This document shows positions 53,406-61,308 of a stretch of DNA of 64,000 bases, piece by piece. The first letter of the stretch is position 1. The number at the start of each line of letters is the position of its first letter. The stretch is from contig JBEVWC010000004.1 in assembly GCA_040506775.1 (NCBI GenBank), positions 62,001-126,000 on the forward strand, written 5' to 3'. The notes under the pieces were generated by a model that worked only from the letters and a program-made list of their open reading frames with translations, made no database searches and was not told the DNA's origin. This stretch comes from Thiodiazotropha sp040506775 (GTDB taxonomy: Bacteria > Pseudomonadota > Gammaproteobacteria > Chromatiales > Chromatiaceae). Position numbers and translations under genes: made by a program.

Positions 53406-53606
53406 TGCCATGGATTCGTCATCTCGTCCCAGAAAGAACGGGGCTTCGGGAAAATAATCCAAAAAACGGAGTTCGGGTAAGCGAGGGCAAAATGTCCCGC
53501 TTGCGGCGAAAAGGTGAGACAAATCAGACCACCCGGTTCAGGGCCCGATGCAGAAAAGGGTGAAAAATGCCCCCGGATACCGGGGGGTTCCAGCCGATGC
53601 AGGCAA

Positions 53607-53623
53607 TGGGTACGGGAATTGCG
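53607..53623 (+). promoter_or_regulatory. Sigma-54 promoter of moaA-fdhD
   Basis: TGGGTACGGGAATTGCG has GG and GC spaced by 10 bp and shares GGTACG and TTGCG with the fdh promoter. The predicted leader to the moaA ATG is about 53 nt. Confidence 0.6.
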
Positions 53624-53686
53624 TGCGTCTTGCCAGATCAGACCGGATCACGCATGCAATCGACACAAGCCGGAGGGGTAAACGGC

Positions 53687-54709
53687 ATGCCATCGACAGT
53701 TTCAGACGACAATGCTCGAACCTCACCGCTGACGGACCGCTTCGGCCGTCAGATCACCTACCTGCGCATCTCCGTAACCGATCGGTGCGATCTGCGCTGC
53801 ATTTACTGCATGTCCGAGAACATCCAGTTCGTGCCCCGCTCCCAGTTGCTGACCCTCGAAGAGCTCTACCGGGTCGGCAGGGCATTCGTTGAACTCGGGG
53901 TGAGCAAGATCCGCATCACCGGAGGCGAGCCCCTGACCCGGCGCGACATCATGCAGCTGTTCCAGCGACTGGGTACCCTGGAAGGCCTCAAGGACTTCAC
54001 CCTGACCACCAACGGCACCCTCCTCGCCGAATACGCCCAGGCGCTGAAAGCGGCTGGCGTGAACCGGGTGAACATCAGTCTCGACACCCTCAACCCCGAT
54101 CGCTTCAAGGCGATTACCCGCAAGGGGGAGATCAAGCGTACCTTCGCCGGGATCGACGCGGCGCTGGAGGCCGGCTTCGAGCGGGTCAAGATCAACTCGG
54201 TCGTCCTCAAACACCGCAATCATGACGAGGTTGCGCAACTGGTGGCCTTTACCCAGTCGCGGGGCATGGACATCAGCTTCATCGAAGAGATGCCCCTGGG
54301 AATGATCGGCGACCATGACCGGGCACAGACCTATTACTCGAGCGACCAGATACTCAAAGACCTGCAACGCAAATACGAACTGATACCGACCACCGAAAGC
54401 AGCGGTGGACCCGCCCGTTATTACTGCATCCCCGGAAGCCCGCACCGGGTCGGTTTCATCTCACCTCACAGTCACAACTTCTGCGATCACTGCAACCGGG
54501 TGCGGCTCACCGCGGAGGGACGTCTGCTGCTGTGCCTGGGACAGGAGCACTCGGTGGACCTGCGGCGCATCGTACGCGCCCACCCCTCGGACGATGCCCC
54601 GCTGCGCCAGGCGATCATCGACAGCATGAACATCAAGCCCAAGGGTCATGAATTCGATCTCGAGGCGAAACCGGTGATCTTTCGCCACATGAACGCAACC
54701 GGCGGTTAA
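53687..54709 (+). CDS. moaA: GTP 3',8-cyclase (molybdenum cofactor step 1)
   Basis: Radical-SAM enzyme that starts molybdopterin synthesis from GTP. ATG 53687 (MPSTVSDDNARTSPLTDRFGRQITYLRISVTDRCDLRCIYCM) has GGAGGGG nine bases upstream. The frame to 53567 is not needed. 340 residues. The radical-SAM triad is CDLRCIYC. The C-terminal cluster is NFCDHCNRVRLTAEGRLLLCLG. It ends 4 bp before fdhD and is divergent from the fdh operon. Confidence 0.96.
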   Translation: MPSTVSDDNARTSPLTDRFGRQITYLRISVTDRCDLRCIYCMSENIQFVPRSQLLTLEELYRVGRAFVELGVSKIRITGGEPLTRRDIMQLFQRLGTLEGLKDFTLTTNGTLLAEYAQALKAAGVNRVNISLDTLNPDRFKAITRKGEIKRTFAGIDAALEAGFERVKINSVVLKHRNHDEVAQLVAFTQSRGMDISFIEEMPLGMIGDHDRAQTYYSSDQILKDLQRKYELIPTTESSGGPARYYCIPGSPHRVGFISPHSHNFCDHCNRVRLTAEGRLLLCLGQEHSVDLRRIVRAHPSDDAPLRQAIIDSMNIKPKGHEFDLEAKPVIFRHMNATGG

Positions 54710-54713
54710 GCGT

Positions 54714-55595
54714 ATGGACGCCCCCTCGACGCCCTACCGTCCCATGCTCACCAATGCGGGTCTGAACGCGGCGGAAAAGGCGATGGCCATCGATGAGTAT
54801 GGTGATTGCCGCGAAGGTCACGTGGCCGCCGAGCGCGCCCTTACCCTCTACCTGGACAAGCGTGAGATCGTCACCCTGATGACCCTGGGCACGCAACCTG
54901 AGCTGCTGGTGCTGGGCTGGTTGAGGAACCAGCGGTTGATTCGTAACCTGGAACAGATCAAGGCGCTCCAGGTGGACTGGGAGACCGGCTCGGTTGCAAT
55001 CACCACCCATGCGGGTGTTGAGGGGTTGGACGAGAAACTGGAACGCAAAACCGTAACCACCGGCTGTGGACAGGGGACCGTATTCGGCGGCCTGATGGAT
55101 GAGATCGATCAACTGCATCTGAACCAGCCGACTCTGCACCAGTCCGGCATCTATCGTCTGCTGCACAATCTCAACGAACACAATGAGATCTATCGCCAGG
55201 CCGGCGCCGTGCACGGCTGCGGTCTGTGCCGCGACAGTGACATGCTGCTGTTCATCGAGGATGTCGGACGACACAACGCAGTGGACGCGATCGCCGGCCA
55301 CATGTGGCTCAACGATACTCCAGGGCAGGACAAGATTTTCTACACCACCGGGCGGCTCACCTCCGAGATGGTGATCAAGGTGGCGCAGATGGGCATACCG
55401 GTGCTGTTGTCACGCTCAGGCGTGACCCACATGGGACTGGATATCGCGCGCCGGGTGGGTGTGACGCTGATCGCGCGCGCCAAAGGCAAACATTTTCTGG
55501 TGTACAACGGCGTCGAAAACATCGTGTTCGACGCCGTACCGGCCAAACCGCCGACCATCAACGATCAACCCGGCGCGGAACATGCCAAGGGTTGA
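54714..55595 (+). CDS. fdhD: Formate dehydrogenase accessory sulfurtransferase
   Basis: Transfers sulfur to the Mo/W cofactor of formate dehydrogenases. 293 residues. EYGDCREGHVAAERALTLYLDKREIVTLMTLGTQPELLVLGWLRNQ is the N-terminal signature. VHGCGLCRDSDMLLFIEDVGRHNAVDAIAG carries the CxxC sulfur-transfer site, and GRLTSEMVIKVAQMGIPVLLSRSGVT follows. It is coupled behind moaA, which ties cofactor synthesis to FDH activation. Confidence 0.96.
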   Translation: MDAPSTPYRPMLTNAGLNAAEKAMAIDEYGDCREGHVAAERALTLYLDKREIVTLMTLGTQPELLVLGWLRNQRLIRNLEQIKALQVDWETGSVAITTHAGVEGLDEKLERKTVTTGCGQGTVFGGLMDEIDQLHLNQPTLHQSGIYRLLHNLNEHNEIYRQAGAVHGCGLCRDSDMLLFIEDVGRHNAVDAIAGHMWLNDTPGQDKIFYTTGRLTSEMVIKVAQMGIPVLLSRSGVTHMGLDIARRVGVTLIARAKGKHFLVYNGVENIVFDAVPAKPPTINDQPGAEHAKG

Positions 55596-55635
55596 CGCAG
55601 AGCGGGTATAGCCGGTCATATTGGGAGGAAAACCG

Positions 55636-56550
55636 ATGTCCGCAGTGATGCAGCAACAGCCCCATGTCTTCATGAACGTCAAGCAGGTGGCGGAATACCT
55701 GCATCTGAACGAAAAGAAGATCTACGCGCTGGTCAATGAAAAACGCATCCCCGCCACCAAGATCACGGGCAAATGGCTGTTCCCTCGTGAACTGATCGAC
55801 CGCTGGATGCTCGACTCGGCCCATGGTGGATTGATGACCAACCGGCTGATCATCGCCGGAAGTGACGATCCCCTGCTCTACCGGCTGATCATGAACTTCG
55901 CCCAGGATACCGGTGCGCATGCGTTGATCAGCTACACCCCCACCGGCACCCGGCTCGGTCTCGACCTGCTGCAGGCCAACCGGGTCGATGCCAGCGGCAT
56001 CCACTGGGGACCCAAGGCTGAAAGCCAGACCCGGCATCCCGCACTGTTGCGACAGTACAGTCAGTTTCGCCAATGGGTGCTGATCCGCATGTTCCGTCGT
56101 GAACAGGGTCTGATGCTGTCACCCAGGCTGGCCGAGCGCATGCCGGACCCGGTCAGTCTGACCGATCCGCGTTACCGTTGGGTCATGCGCCAGAGTGGCG
56201 CCGGGGCCCAGCGTTTCCTGCTCGAGGTATTGAGCAACTACGGCACCAGCGAGGACAGTCTCAACCGGGTCACCACCGCACTGTCCGAGCGCGAGGCCGC
56301 CGCCGCGATCGCCATGGGGTTTGCGGACGTGGCCCCGGGAGCCCGATCAGCAGCCACGGAATATGGCCTCTCGTTCATCTCGTTCGGTTGGGAGTCGTTC
56401 GACCTGGCGTTGCCGCGCAGCATCTGGTTCCGGCGCCTGTTTCAGGATCTGCTGGCGCGCCTGCGTTCCCCCGCTTCATTCGACATCGCGGAGAACCTGA
56501 CCGGCTACGACCTGAGTGAGGCCGGCGATCTTATCTGGGGCGATGAATAG
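55636..56550 (+). CDS. HTH plus periplasmic-binding-like regulator
   Basis: 304 residues from ATG 55636 (MSAVMQQQPHVFMNVKQVAEYLHLNEKKIYALVNEKRIPATKITGKWLFPRELIDRWM), with GGAGG upstream. The N-terminal excisionase-like HTH spans about residues 12-58. A cytoplasmic PBP-like domain (about 70-290; GSDDPLLYRLIMNF, GTSEDSLNRVTTALSEREAAAAIAMGFADVAPG) follows. It resembles one-component regulators that sense an oxyanion or small ligand. No signal peptide. It lies 40 bp after fdhD, so it may sense molybdate, tungstate or a cofactor intermediate; that is inference. Confidence 0.85.
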   Translation: MSAVMQQQPHVFMNVKQVAEYLHLNEKKIYALVNEKRIPATKITGKWLFPRELIDRWMLDSAHGGLMTNRLIIAGSDDPLLYRLIMNFAQDTGAHALISYTPTGTRLGLDLLQANRVDASGIHWGPKAESQTRHPALLRQYSQFRQWVLIRMFRREQGLMLSPRLAERMPDPVSLTDPRYRWVMRQSGAGAQRFLLEVLSNYGTSEDSLNRVTTALSEREAAAAIAMGFADVAPGARSAATEYGLSFISFGWESFDLALPRSIWFRRLFQDLLARLRSPASFDIAENLTGYDLSEAGDLIWGDE

Positions 56551-56575
56551 CCCGGCAGGCGGTTGGAAACCGGCG

Positions 56576-56956
56576 CTACTCAGGATCCTTCTGCATCTTC
56601 GCCTTGAGATCGGCAAAGGGATTGAAGCGTCCACCCGTAGAAGCCTCTCCTGACGCGGCATCACCATAGGCGGCATCCAACTGGCGTGAATGTTCGTTGT
56701 CGTGGCAATACAGGCACAACAGTTCCCAGTTACTACCATCCGGTGGATTGTTGTCGTGATTGTGGTCGCGGTGATGGACCGTAAGCTCATTCAGGTTGGT
56801 ACGGGTGAAGGTTCGCCCGCAGCGGCCGCATACCCAGGGGTAGAGTTTCAGGGCACGCTCCCGGTAACCCTGTTCACGGGCTTCCCGTTCACGTCGCGCT
56901 TCAGCCACCACCCGGTCGAGGCGGTCGTGATCGATGGGTTTGTTTTTCTTGTCCAT
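56576..56956 (-). CDS. yajD: YajD family HNH nuclease
   Basis: 126 residues. CGRCGRTFTRTNLNELTVHHRDHNHDNNPPDGSNWELLCLYCHDNEH is an HNH endonuclease core with a four-Cys zinc site and the HHRDHNHD metal/catalytic stretch. The surrounding basic N-terminus is typical of YajD, whose biological role is not established. It is convergent with the HTH-PBP gene and alone on its strand. Confidence 0.92.
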   Translation of the reverse strand: MDKKNKPIDHDRLDRVVAEARREREAREQGYRERALKLYPWVCGRCGRTFTRTNLNELTVHHRDHNHDNNPPDGSNWELLCLYCHDNEHSRQLDAAYGDAASGEASTGGRFNPFADLKAKMQKDPE

Positions 56957-57123
56957 GTCTTAATCGGCCTTGTAACCAGACCTTTGCAGTATAGTCGTTT
57001 CACAGAGTGGTTATGGCTTGAAGAACGTAAGGATCAACAAAGTGCTGCGGTTTTTGATCCCCCTCTCCCTGCCCCTCTCCCCTTGCGGGAGCGACCAGGG
57101 AGCGGGGGGACAAATCAGTAAAC

Positions 57124-57206
57124 CGTAGGTGGGGTTAGCGCAGCGTAACCCGACATGAAGCAGATCGAGCTGCGCGTCGGGTTACGCTGCGCTAACCCCA
57201 CCTACG
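57124..57206. repeat. 31-bp perfect inverted repeat (GTAGGTGGGGTTAGCG type)
   Basis: CGTAGGTGGGGTTAGCGCAG (first 20 of 31 bases) at 57124-57154 is exactly inverted at 57176-57206 with a 21-bp spacer. Similar GTAGG-GGGTTAGCG-CGTAACCC elements are common in bacterial intergenic DNA. Confidence 0.9.
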
Positions 57207-57233
57207 ACTCTGCATGGGAATGCATGTGCAACT

Positions 57234-57343
57234 CGTTCCCACGCTCTGCGTGGGAATGCAGACTCACGAGACTTGGGAGCGCCCCGCCGTCATGAGTCTT
57301 CCTAAAGCGGTATATGCATTCCCACGCGAAGCGTGGGAACGAG
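57234..57343. repeat. Palindromic repeat element, inverted pair (copy 6)
   Basis: Left unit 57234-57259 (core GTTCCCACGCTCTGCGTGGG) and right unit 57316-57343 (ATTCCCACGCGAAGCGTGGG). It lies just past the moaB stop. Confidence 0.88.
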
Positions 57344-57369
57344 AAGCCACACCCACTAACCCAAGCCCG

Positions 57370-57891
57370 TTATTTCTCCAACAACCGAGGCATCAACTCC
57401 ACAAGATTACACGGCTGGGTTCGGTAATCGAGTTGCGCCGATATCAGTTTCGTCCAGCCGTCCTTGCAGGCCCCCGTGGATCCCGGCAGGCAGAACACGA
57501 AGGTGCCGTTCGCAACGCCCGCAATGGCCCGGGACTGCATCGTGGAGGTGCCGATGAGGTCAAAGGAGAGCACCCGGAACATTTCGCCAAAGCCGTCGAT
57601 CACCTTGTCGAGCAAAGGTGTCACCGCCTCCGGGGTACCGTCACGTCCGGTCAACCCGGTACCGCCGGTGGTGATCACCACCTGAACCTCCGGATCCGCA
57701 ATCCAGCCTGAAATCACCGCACGAATCCTGTAGATATCATCCGGCACGATAACCTTATCGGCCAACACATGACCGTCACCTTCCAGCAGGCTCTTGAGCT
57801 TGTGCCCGGATTTGTCGGTCTCATCGGTGCGGGTATCGGACACCGTCATGACGGCGATCTTCAGGGGAACGAATGGGCGGTTCTGCGACAT
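57370..57891 (-). CDS. moaB: Molybdenum cofactor biosynthesis protein B
   Basis: MoaB/MogA-type protein acting on molybdopterin (adenylylation or related step). ATG 57891 (MSQNRPFVPLKIAVMTVSDTRTDETDKSGHKL) gives 173 residues; the frame to 57930 is less likely. VVITTGGTGLTGRDGTPEAV and STMQSRAIAGVANGTFVFCLPGSTGACKDGW are family blocks. It lies 116 bp after the response regulator gene on the same strand. Confidence 0.94.
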   Translation of the reverse strand: MSQNRPFVPLKIAVMTVSDTRTDETDKSGHKLKSLLEGDGHVLADKVIVPDDIYRIRAVISGWIADPEVQVVITTGGTGLTGRDGTPEAVTPLLDKVIDGFGEMFRVLSFDLIGTSTMQSRAIAGVANGTFVFCLPGSTGACKDGWTKLISAQLDYRTQPCNLVELMPRLLEK

Positions 57892-58007
57892 GTTTTTCTC
57901 ATGGTTGTTGGTGACTTGGACAGCATGCACTGTTTCGACTGAAGCAAATGGTTCAGCCGATCATCACAGCGTGTCGATAAAAGGGTGATGTTTGTCTGCT
58001 TCGTTCC

Positions 58008-59339
58008 TCACTGTATCCCCCAGGCCTGGACCTTCCGCTCCAGGGTTTTTCGCGAGATACCAAGAACCCGTGCGGCCGCCGATTTGTTACCCGACTGCTG
58101 ATCCAGGACATGCAGGATATGGCGTTTTTCCACATTTTCCAGCAGCAGGCTGTCACCGGTATCCCTGGTCATCTCAGCGGCCTCGAAGCTCTGACCCGGC
58201 AAACAACTGCTGGGCGGCTTGTTCAACAGCAGGCTGCGTTCGATCACATTGCGCAACTCACGCACGTTGCCGGGCCAGTCGTAACTCATCAGGCGTGAGA
58301 GTTCCGCCTCGCTCAGCGTTTTGCTCTCCACACCGAGCTCCACCGAGAGCTGGTGCATGAAGTAATTGATGAGGAGGGGTATATCCTCGGGTCGTTCCCG
58401 CAGCGCCGGAATCGGCAGCGCAAGGACATTCAGGCGATAGTAAAGATCTTCACGGAAATGTCCCTTGCGCACCTCTTCCTGCAGCTTCTTGTTGGTGGCG
58501 GCAACGATCCGCACGTCCACGCTGTACTCCCGGTTGGAACCCACCGGGCGGATGCTGCGCTCTTCCAGCGCCCGGAGCAGGTGTGCCTGCATGGAGAGGG
58601 GCATCTCACCGATCTCGTCGAGAAACAGGGTACCGCCCTCCGCATAGGTGAACAGCCCTTCCCGGGACTGGTGCGCCCCGGTAAACGCGCCTTTGACATG
58701 TCCGAACAGTTCGCTTTCCAGCAGTTCGGCACTCACCGCGCCACAGTTGACCGGTACAAAACTCCCCGCCCGTCCGCTCAGCTGGTGTATGGCACGGGCC
58801 GCGAGTTCCTTGCCGGTTCCCGATTCGCCTTCCAGCAGCACAGTCGAGGGCATGGGCGCGACACGTTTGATCACATCGCATAGGTTGCGCATCAGGTCGC
58901 ATTCACCCACCACCCCGGCATTGTCGATCAGAAGATCCACCTGCCGTCGCAGCACAAAGTTCTCCCTCTGCAAGCGCTGCCGTTCATGGAACCGTTCGAC
59001 CGCCGCCATCATCTGTTCCATGCGGAAAGGTTTCAGGATGAAGTCCTCCGCCCCCGCACGCAACGCATCGATCACGGTCTGGGTATCGGCCTGTGAGGTC
59101 ATGAAGATCACCCCGGTCTGGCCGCCCTGCTCGCGCAAGGTCTTGACCCATTCAACCCCACCGGTTGCTCCCGACAACTCGATGTCTGTGATGATCAGAT
59201 CGAAGTGGCAATGTTCGCGCAATTCATCGGCGGTTACGACGTTGTCTGCCGTCTCAACCAAGGCGAAATACTTGGTCAAACCGCGCTGAAGAAAATTGCG
59301 GATACCCGGTTCGTCATCGACGATCAGCACGGATGACAT
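58008..59339 (-). CDS. Sigma-54-dependent response regulator (NtrC family)
   Basis: Activates sigma-54 RNA polymerase. ATG 59339 (MSSVLIVDDEPGIRNFL) starts the receiver domain; the frame to 59489 adds unconserved residues. 443 residues. The receiver has phospho-acceptor Asp 52 (LIITDIELSG) and Lys 103 (ILKPF). The AAA+ domain has Walker A GESGTGKE (171-178) and the sigma-54 loop GAFTGA (217-222). A Fis-type HTH ends the protein (NKSAAARVLGISRKTLERKVQAWG). No histidine kinase is adjacent. It is divergent from tupA, which has a sigma-54 promoter. Confidence 0.96.
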   Translation of the reverse strand: MSSVLIVDDEPGIRNFLQRGLTKYFALVETADNVVTADELREHCHFDLIITDIELSGATGGVEWVKTLREQGGQTGVIFMTSQADTQTVIDALRAGAEDFILKPFRMEQMMAAVERFHERQRLQRENFVLRRQVDLLIDNAGVVGECDLMRNLCDVIKRVAPMPSTVLLEGESGTGKELAARAIHQLSGRAGSFVPVNCGAVSAELLESELFGHVKGAFTGAHQSREGLFTYAEGGTLFLDEIGEMPLSMQAHLLRALEERSIRPVGSNREYSVDVRIVAATNKKLQEEVRKGHFREDLYYRLNVLALPIPALRERPEDIPLLINYFMHQLSVELGVESKTLSEAELSRLMSYDWPGNVRELRNVIERSLLLNKPPSSCLPGQSFEAAEMTRDTGDSLLLENVEKRHILHVLDQQSGNKSAAARVLGISRKTLERKVQAWGIQ

Positions 59340-59481
59340 CCGGGAGGTTTGCAGAGGGGTTTCTGTGGGGCTTCCCTTCCCGCCAATCCGATCGAATTCA
59401 TGGGTATGAAATGTCATCTGGTGGTACCAATAAGTAGTGTTGTTATGCGGACCCCAAGGTCCATTTTTTATAGACACCGAT

Positions 59482-59498
59482 TGAGACATTCTGTCTCA
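59482..59498. promoter_or_regulatory. Perfect 17-bp palindrome, candidate activator site
   Basis: TGAGACATTCTGTCTCA is perfect over 7-bp arms. It lies about 190 bp upstream of the tupA -24 box and about 140 bp upstream of the activator start, so it could serve both. The same TGAGACA arm occurs at 53515-53521. Confidence 0.65.
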
Positions 59499-59684
59499 CC
59501 GCGTGTTCGTTATTCGGTATATTTGACCCAGCAATGGGATATTTTTGTCGTCACAGGCCGGGTACAACCGTCATTCTCTCGACTTTAGGGAAAACTTCTA
59601 CCGATCGATTTTCTAAACTATAGCAGACTAACGACCCGGACTTTTTCATACAAGCAGCATAAAAAGTACGGGTACTCATGGCCA

Positions 59685-59700
59685 TGGCATTGCTTTTGCA
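59685..59700 (+). promoter_or_regulatory. Sigma-54 promoter of the tup-mob-moe operon
   Basis: TGGCATTGCTTTTGCA has the correct 10-bp spacing between GG and GC and a TTTTGCA -12 box. tupA begins 50 bp downstream. Confidence 0.75.
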
Positions 59701-59749
59701 GCACTACTGATTCTTAGCGGATCCAACAACCTAATTTCAGGAGTGCAAC

Positions 59750-60607
59750 ATGACCCGGAAAGTGCTTCGGCCACTTCTCTCATTGATGGCCTGTCTGCTG
59801 TTTTTTACAGGTGCATCCCAGGCGGGTGACAACCCTAACAAAACCATCAGGCTGGCGACAACCACCAGTACCGACAACTCAGGCCTGCTGAATGACCTGC
59901 TGCCGAAGTTCACCGAGGACACCGGTTATCAGGTGCATGTCATTGCTGTCGGAACCGGCAAGGCGCTGCGTATGGGGCAGGACGGGGATGTGGACGTGGT
60001 ACTGGTCCATGCGCGCCCGGCTGAGGACAAATTCGTGGCCGAAGGTTACGGCGACAAGCGCTACGGTGTGATGTACAACGATTTTGTCATCGTCGGTCCC
60101 GCCAGCGATCCGGCCGGTATCGCCGGCGCCAACTCTGCCTCTGAGGCACTCGGCAGGATCGCCAAGAGCCAATCCACTTTCGTCTCCCGCGGGGACGACT
60201 CCGGCACCCACAAGAAGGAACGCAGTCTCTGGAAGAGCGCAGGTATCCAGCCTGAGGGCAGTTGGTACCGTGAGGCCGGTCAGGGCATGGGCAAGGTGTT
60301 GCAGATCGCCTCCGAGATGGATGGCTACACCCTGACCGACCGGGGCACCTGGCTTGCCTATCAGGACAAGCTGCCTTTGCGCATCGCCTTTGAAGGCGAC
60401 CCGGTGATGTTCAATCCCTACGGCATCATCGCAGTCAATCCGCAGCGTCACCCGGACACCAACTATGAAGGCGCCCGGGCTCTGATCGGCTGGATGATCT
60501 CGCCAACGGGTCAGAAACTGATCGGCGACTTCAAGATCGGAAAGAACACCCTGTTCACTCCCGACGCCAGTGCGGAAGAGTTTGCGGCCTTTTCTGAAGC
60601 ACATTGA
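59750..60607 (+). CDS. tupA: Tungstate/molybdate ABC transporter, binding protein
   Basis: Periplasmic oxyanion receptor of 285 residues. The signal peptide MTRKVLRPLLSLMACLLFFTGASQA is followed by TIRLATTTSTDNSGLLNDLLPKFTEDTGYQVHVIAVGTGKALRMGQDGDVDVVLVHA. The TTTS ligand motif is typical of TupA rather than ModA. FVSRGDDSGTHKKE and the MFNPYGIIAVNP block also fit. Tungstate preference is by family; molybdate is possible. The stop overlaps tupB. Confidence 0.94.
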   Translation: MTRKVLRPLLSLMACLLFFTGASQAGDNPNKTIRLATTTSTDNSGLLNDLLPKFTEDTGYQVHVIAVGTGKALRMGQDGDVDVVLVHARPAEDKFVAEGYGDKRYGVMYNDFVIVGPASDPAGIAGANSASEALGRIAKSQSTFVSRGDDSGTHKKERSLWKSAGIQPEGSWYREAGQGMGKVLQIASEMDGYTLTDRGTWLAYQDKLPLRIAFEGDPVMFNPYGIIAVNPQRHPDTNYEGARALIGWMISPTGQKLIGDFKIGKNTLFTPDASAEEFAAFSEAH

Positions 60608-61308
60608 TGGAGCAGTTGAGCAGCGCGATCGGCACTGCCCTGGAACTGCTTTTCAGCGGTAACCCCGATCTGTGGGAGATTGTCGGCATCTCCTTTCGCG
60701 TCTCGTTCATCGCGATTATCGCCGCAACCCCGCTCGCGCTGCTGACAGCCTTCGCCCTCGCCTATCTGCGTTTTCCCGGGCGAAGGCTGCTGATCTCCAT
60801 CAACAGCACTCTATTGTCCGTGCCGGCGGTTGTAGTGGGACTCACGCTCTATATTCTGTTGTCTCGCCAGGGACCCCTGGGTGAGTGGAAACTGCTGTTC
60901 ACCCAGACCGCCATGGTGCTGGGTCAGATCGCACTGGCCTTTCCGATCCTTGCTGCCATGGGACACTCGGCCCTGCAGGCGGTGGACAAGCGGGCCTGGG
61001 AGACCGCCCGAACCCTGGGGGCCAGTCCACTGCGGGCCTTCATCACACTGATGCACGAAGCAAGGTTCGGTCTCATGGCCGCGTTGCTCGCCGCCTTCGG
61101 ACGCATCATCGCCGAGGTGGGCGCCTCGATGATGCTCGGCGGAAACATTCTCCACTATACCCGGAACATACCCACTGCCATCGCCCTGGAAACCAGCAAG
61201 GGTGAGTTTGCCCAAGGGATCGCCCTGGGGATCGTACTCCTGACCCTGGCCTTCACCCTCAACGCGCTGCTGCAGAACTTTCAAGGCAGGGGACAACCCG
61301 TGACATGA
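60607..61308 (+). CDS. tupB: Tungstate/molybdate ABC transporter, permease
   Basis: Inner-membrane channel of 233 residues with five to six helices. ATG 60607 overlaps the tupA stop (TGATG). The coupling motif is EThis-type: WETARTLGASPLRAFITLMHEARFGLMAALLAAFGRIIAEVG, the EAA loop that contacts TupC. AIALGIVLLTLAFTLNALLQ is the last helix. It overlaps tupC by 4 bp. Confidence 0.94.
   Translation: MEQLSSAIGTALELLFSGNPDLWEIVGISFRVSFIAIIAATPLALLTAFALAYLRFPGRRLLISINSTLLSVPAVVVGLTLYILLSRQGPLGEWKLLFTQTAMVLGQIALAFPILAAMGHSALQAVDKRAWETARTLGASPLRAFITLMHEARFGLMAALLAAFGRIIAEVGASMMLGGNILHYTRNIPTAIALETSKGEFAQGIALGIVLLTLAFTLNALLQNFQGRGQPVT

Larger units (their letters stand above)
53352..53686. promoter_or_regulatory. 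Divergent control region of the fdh operon and moaA
   Basis: A 335-bp spacer with two outward-facing sigma-54 promoters (see separate entries). Between them lie a TGAGACA half-site at 53515-53521 and a perfect CCCCCGG-ATA-CCGGGGG hairpin near 53571-53587. The half-site is about 90-110 bp from both -24 boxes, a usual distance for an activator site. Confidence 0.65.
56957..57369. other. Repeat-rich intergenic region
   Basis: 413 bp without a gene. It contains a CCCCTCTCC-rich hairpin near 57057-57108, a 31-bp perfect inverted repeat (57124-57206) and a palindromic-pair element (57234-57343). It lies between yajD and moaB. Confidence 0.7.
59340..59749. promoter_or_regulatory. Divergent control region of the sigma-54 activator and tupA
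   Basis: About 410 bp. It contains the perfect palindrome at 59482-59498, a GGACC-CCAA-GGTCC inverted repeat at 59449-59462, and the tupA sigma-54 promoter at 59685-59700. No small gene was recognised. Confidence 0.6.

Noticed and set aside
53520..53686. A molybdenum-cofactor riboswitch upstream of moaA
   Set aside because: GC-rich hairpins occur here, but the best promoter (53607-53623) lies downstream of them and leaves a leader of only about 53 nt, too short for the known Moco motif. I could not match its conserved core. A search with the RF01055 model would settle it.
57892..58007. A fourth sigma-54 promoter ahead of moaB
   Set aside because: The nearest candidate has 11 bp rather than 10 bp between the GC and GG elements. 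moaB may simply be read through from the activator gene.
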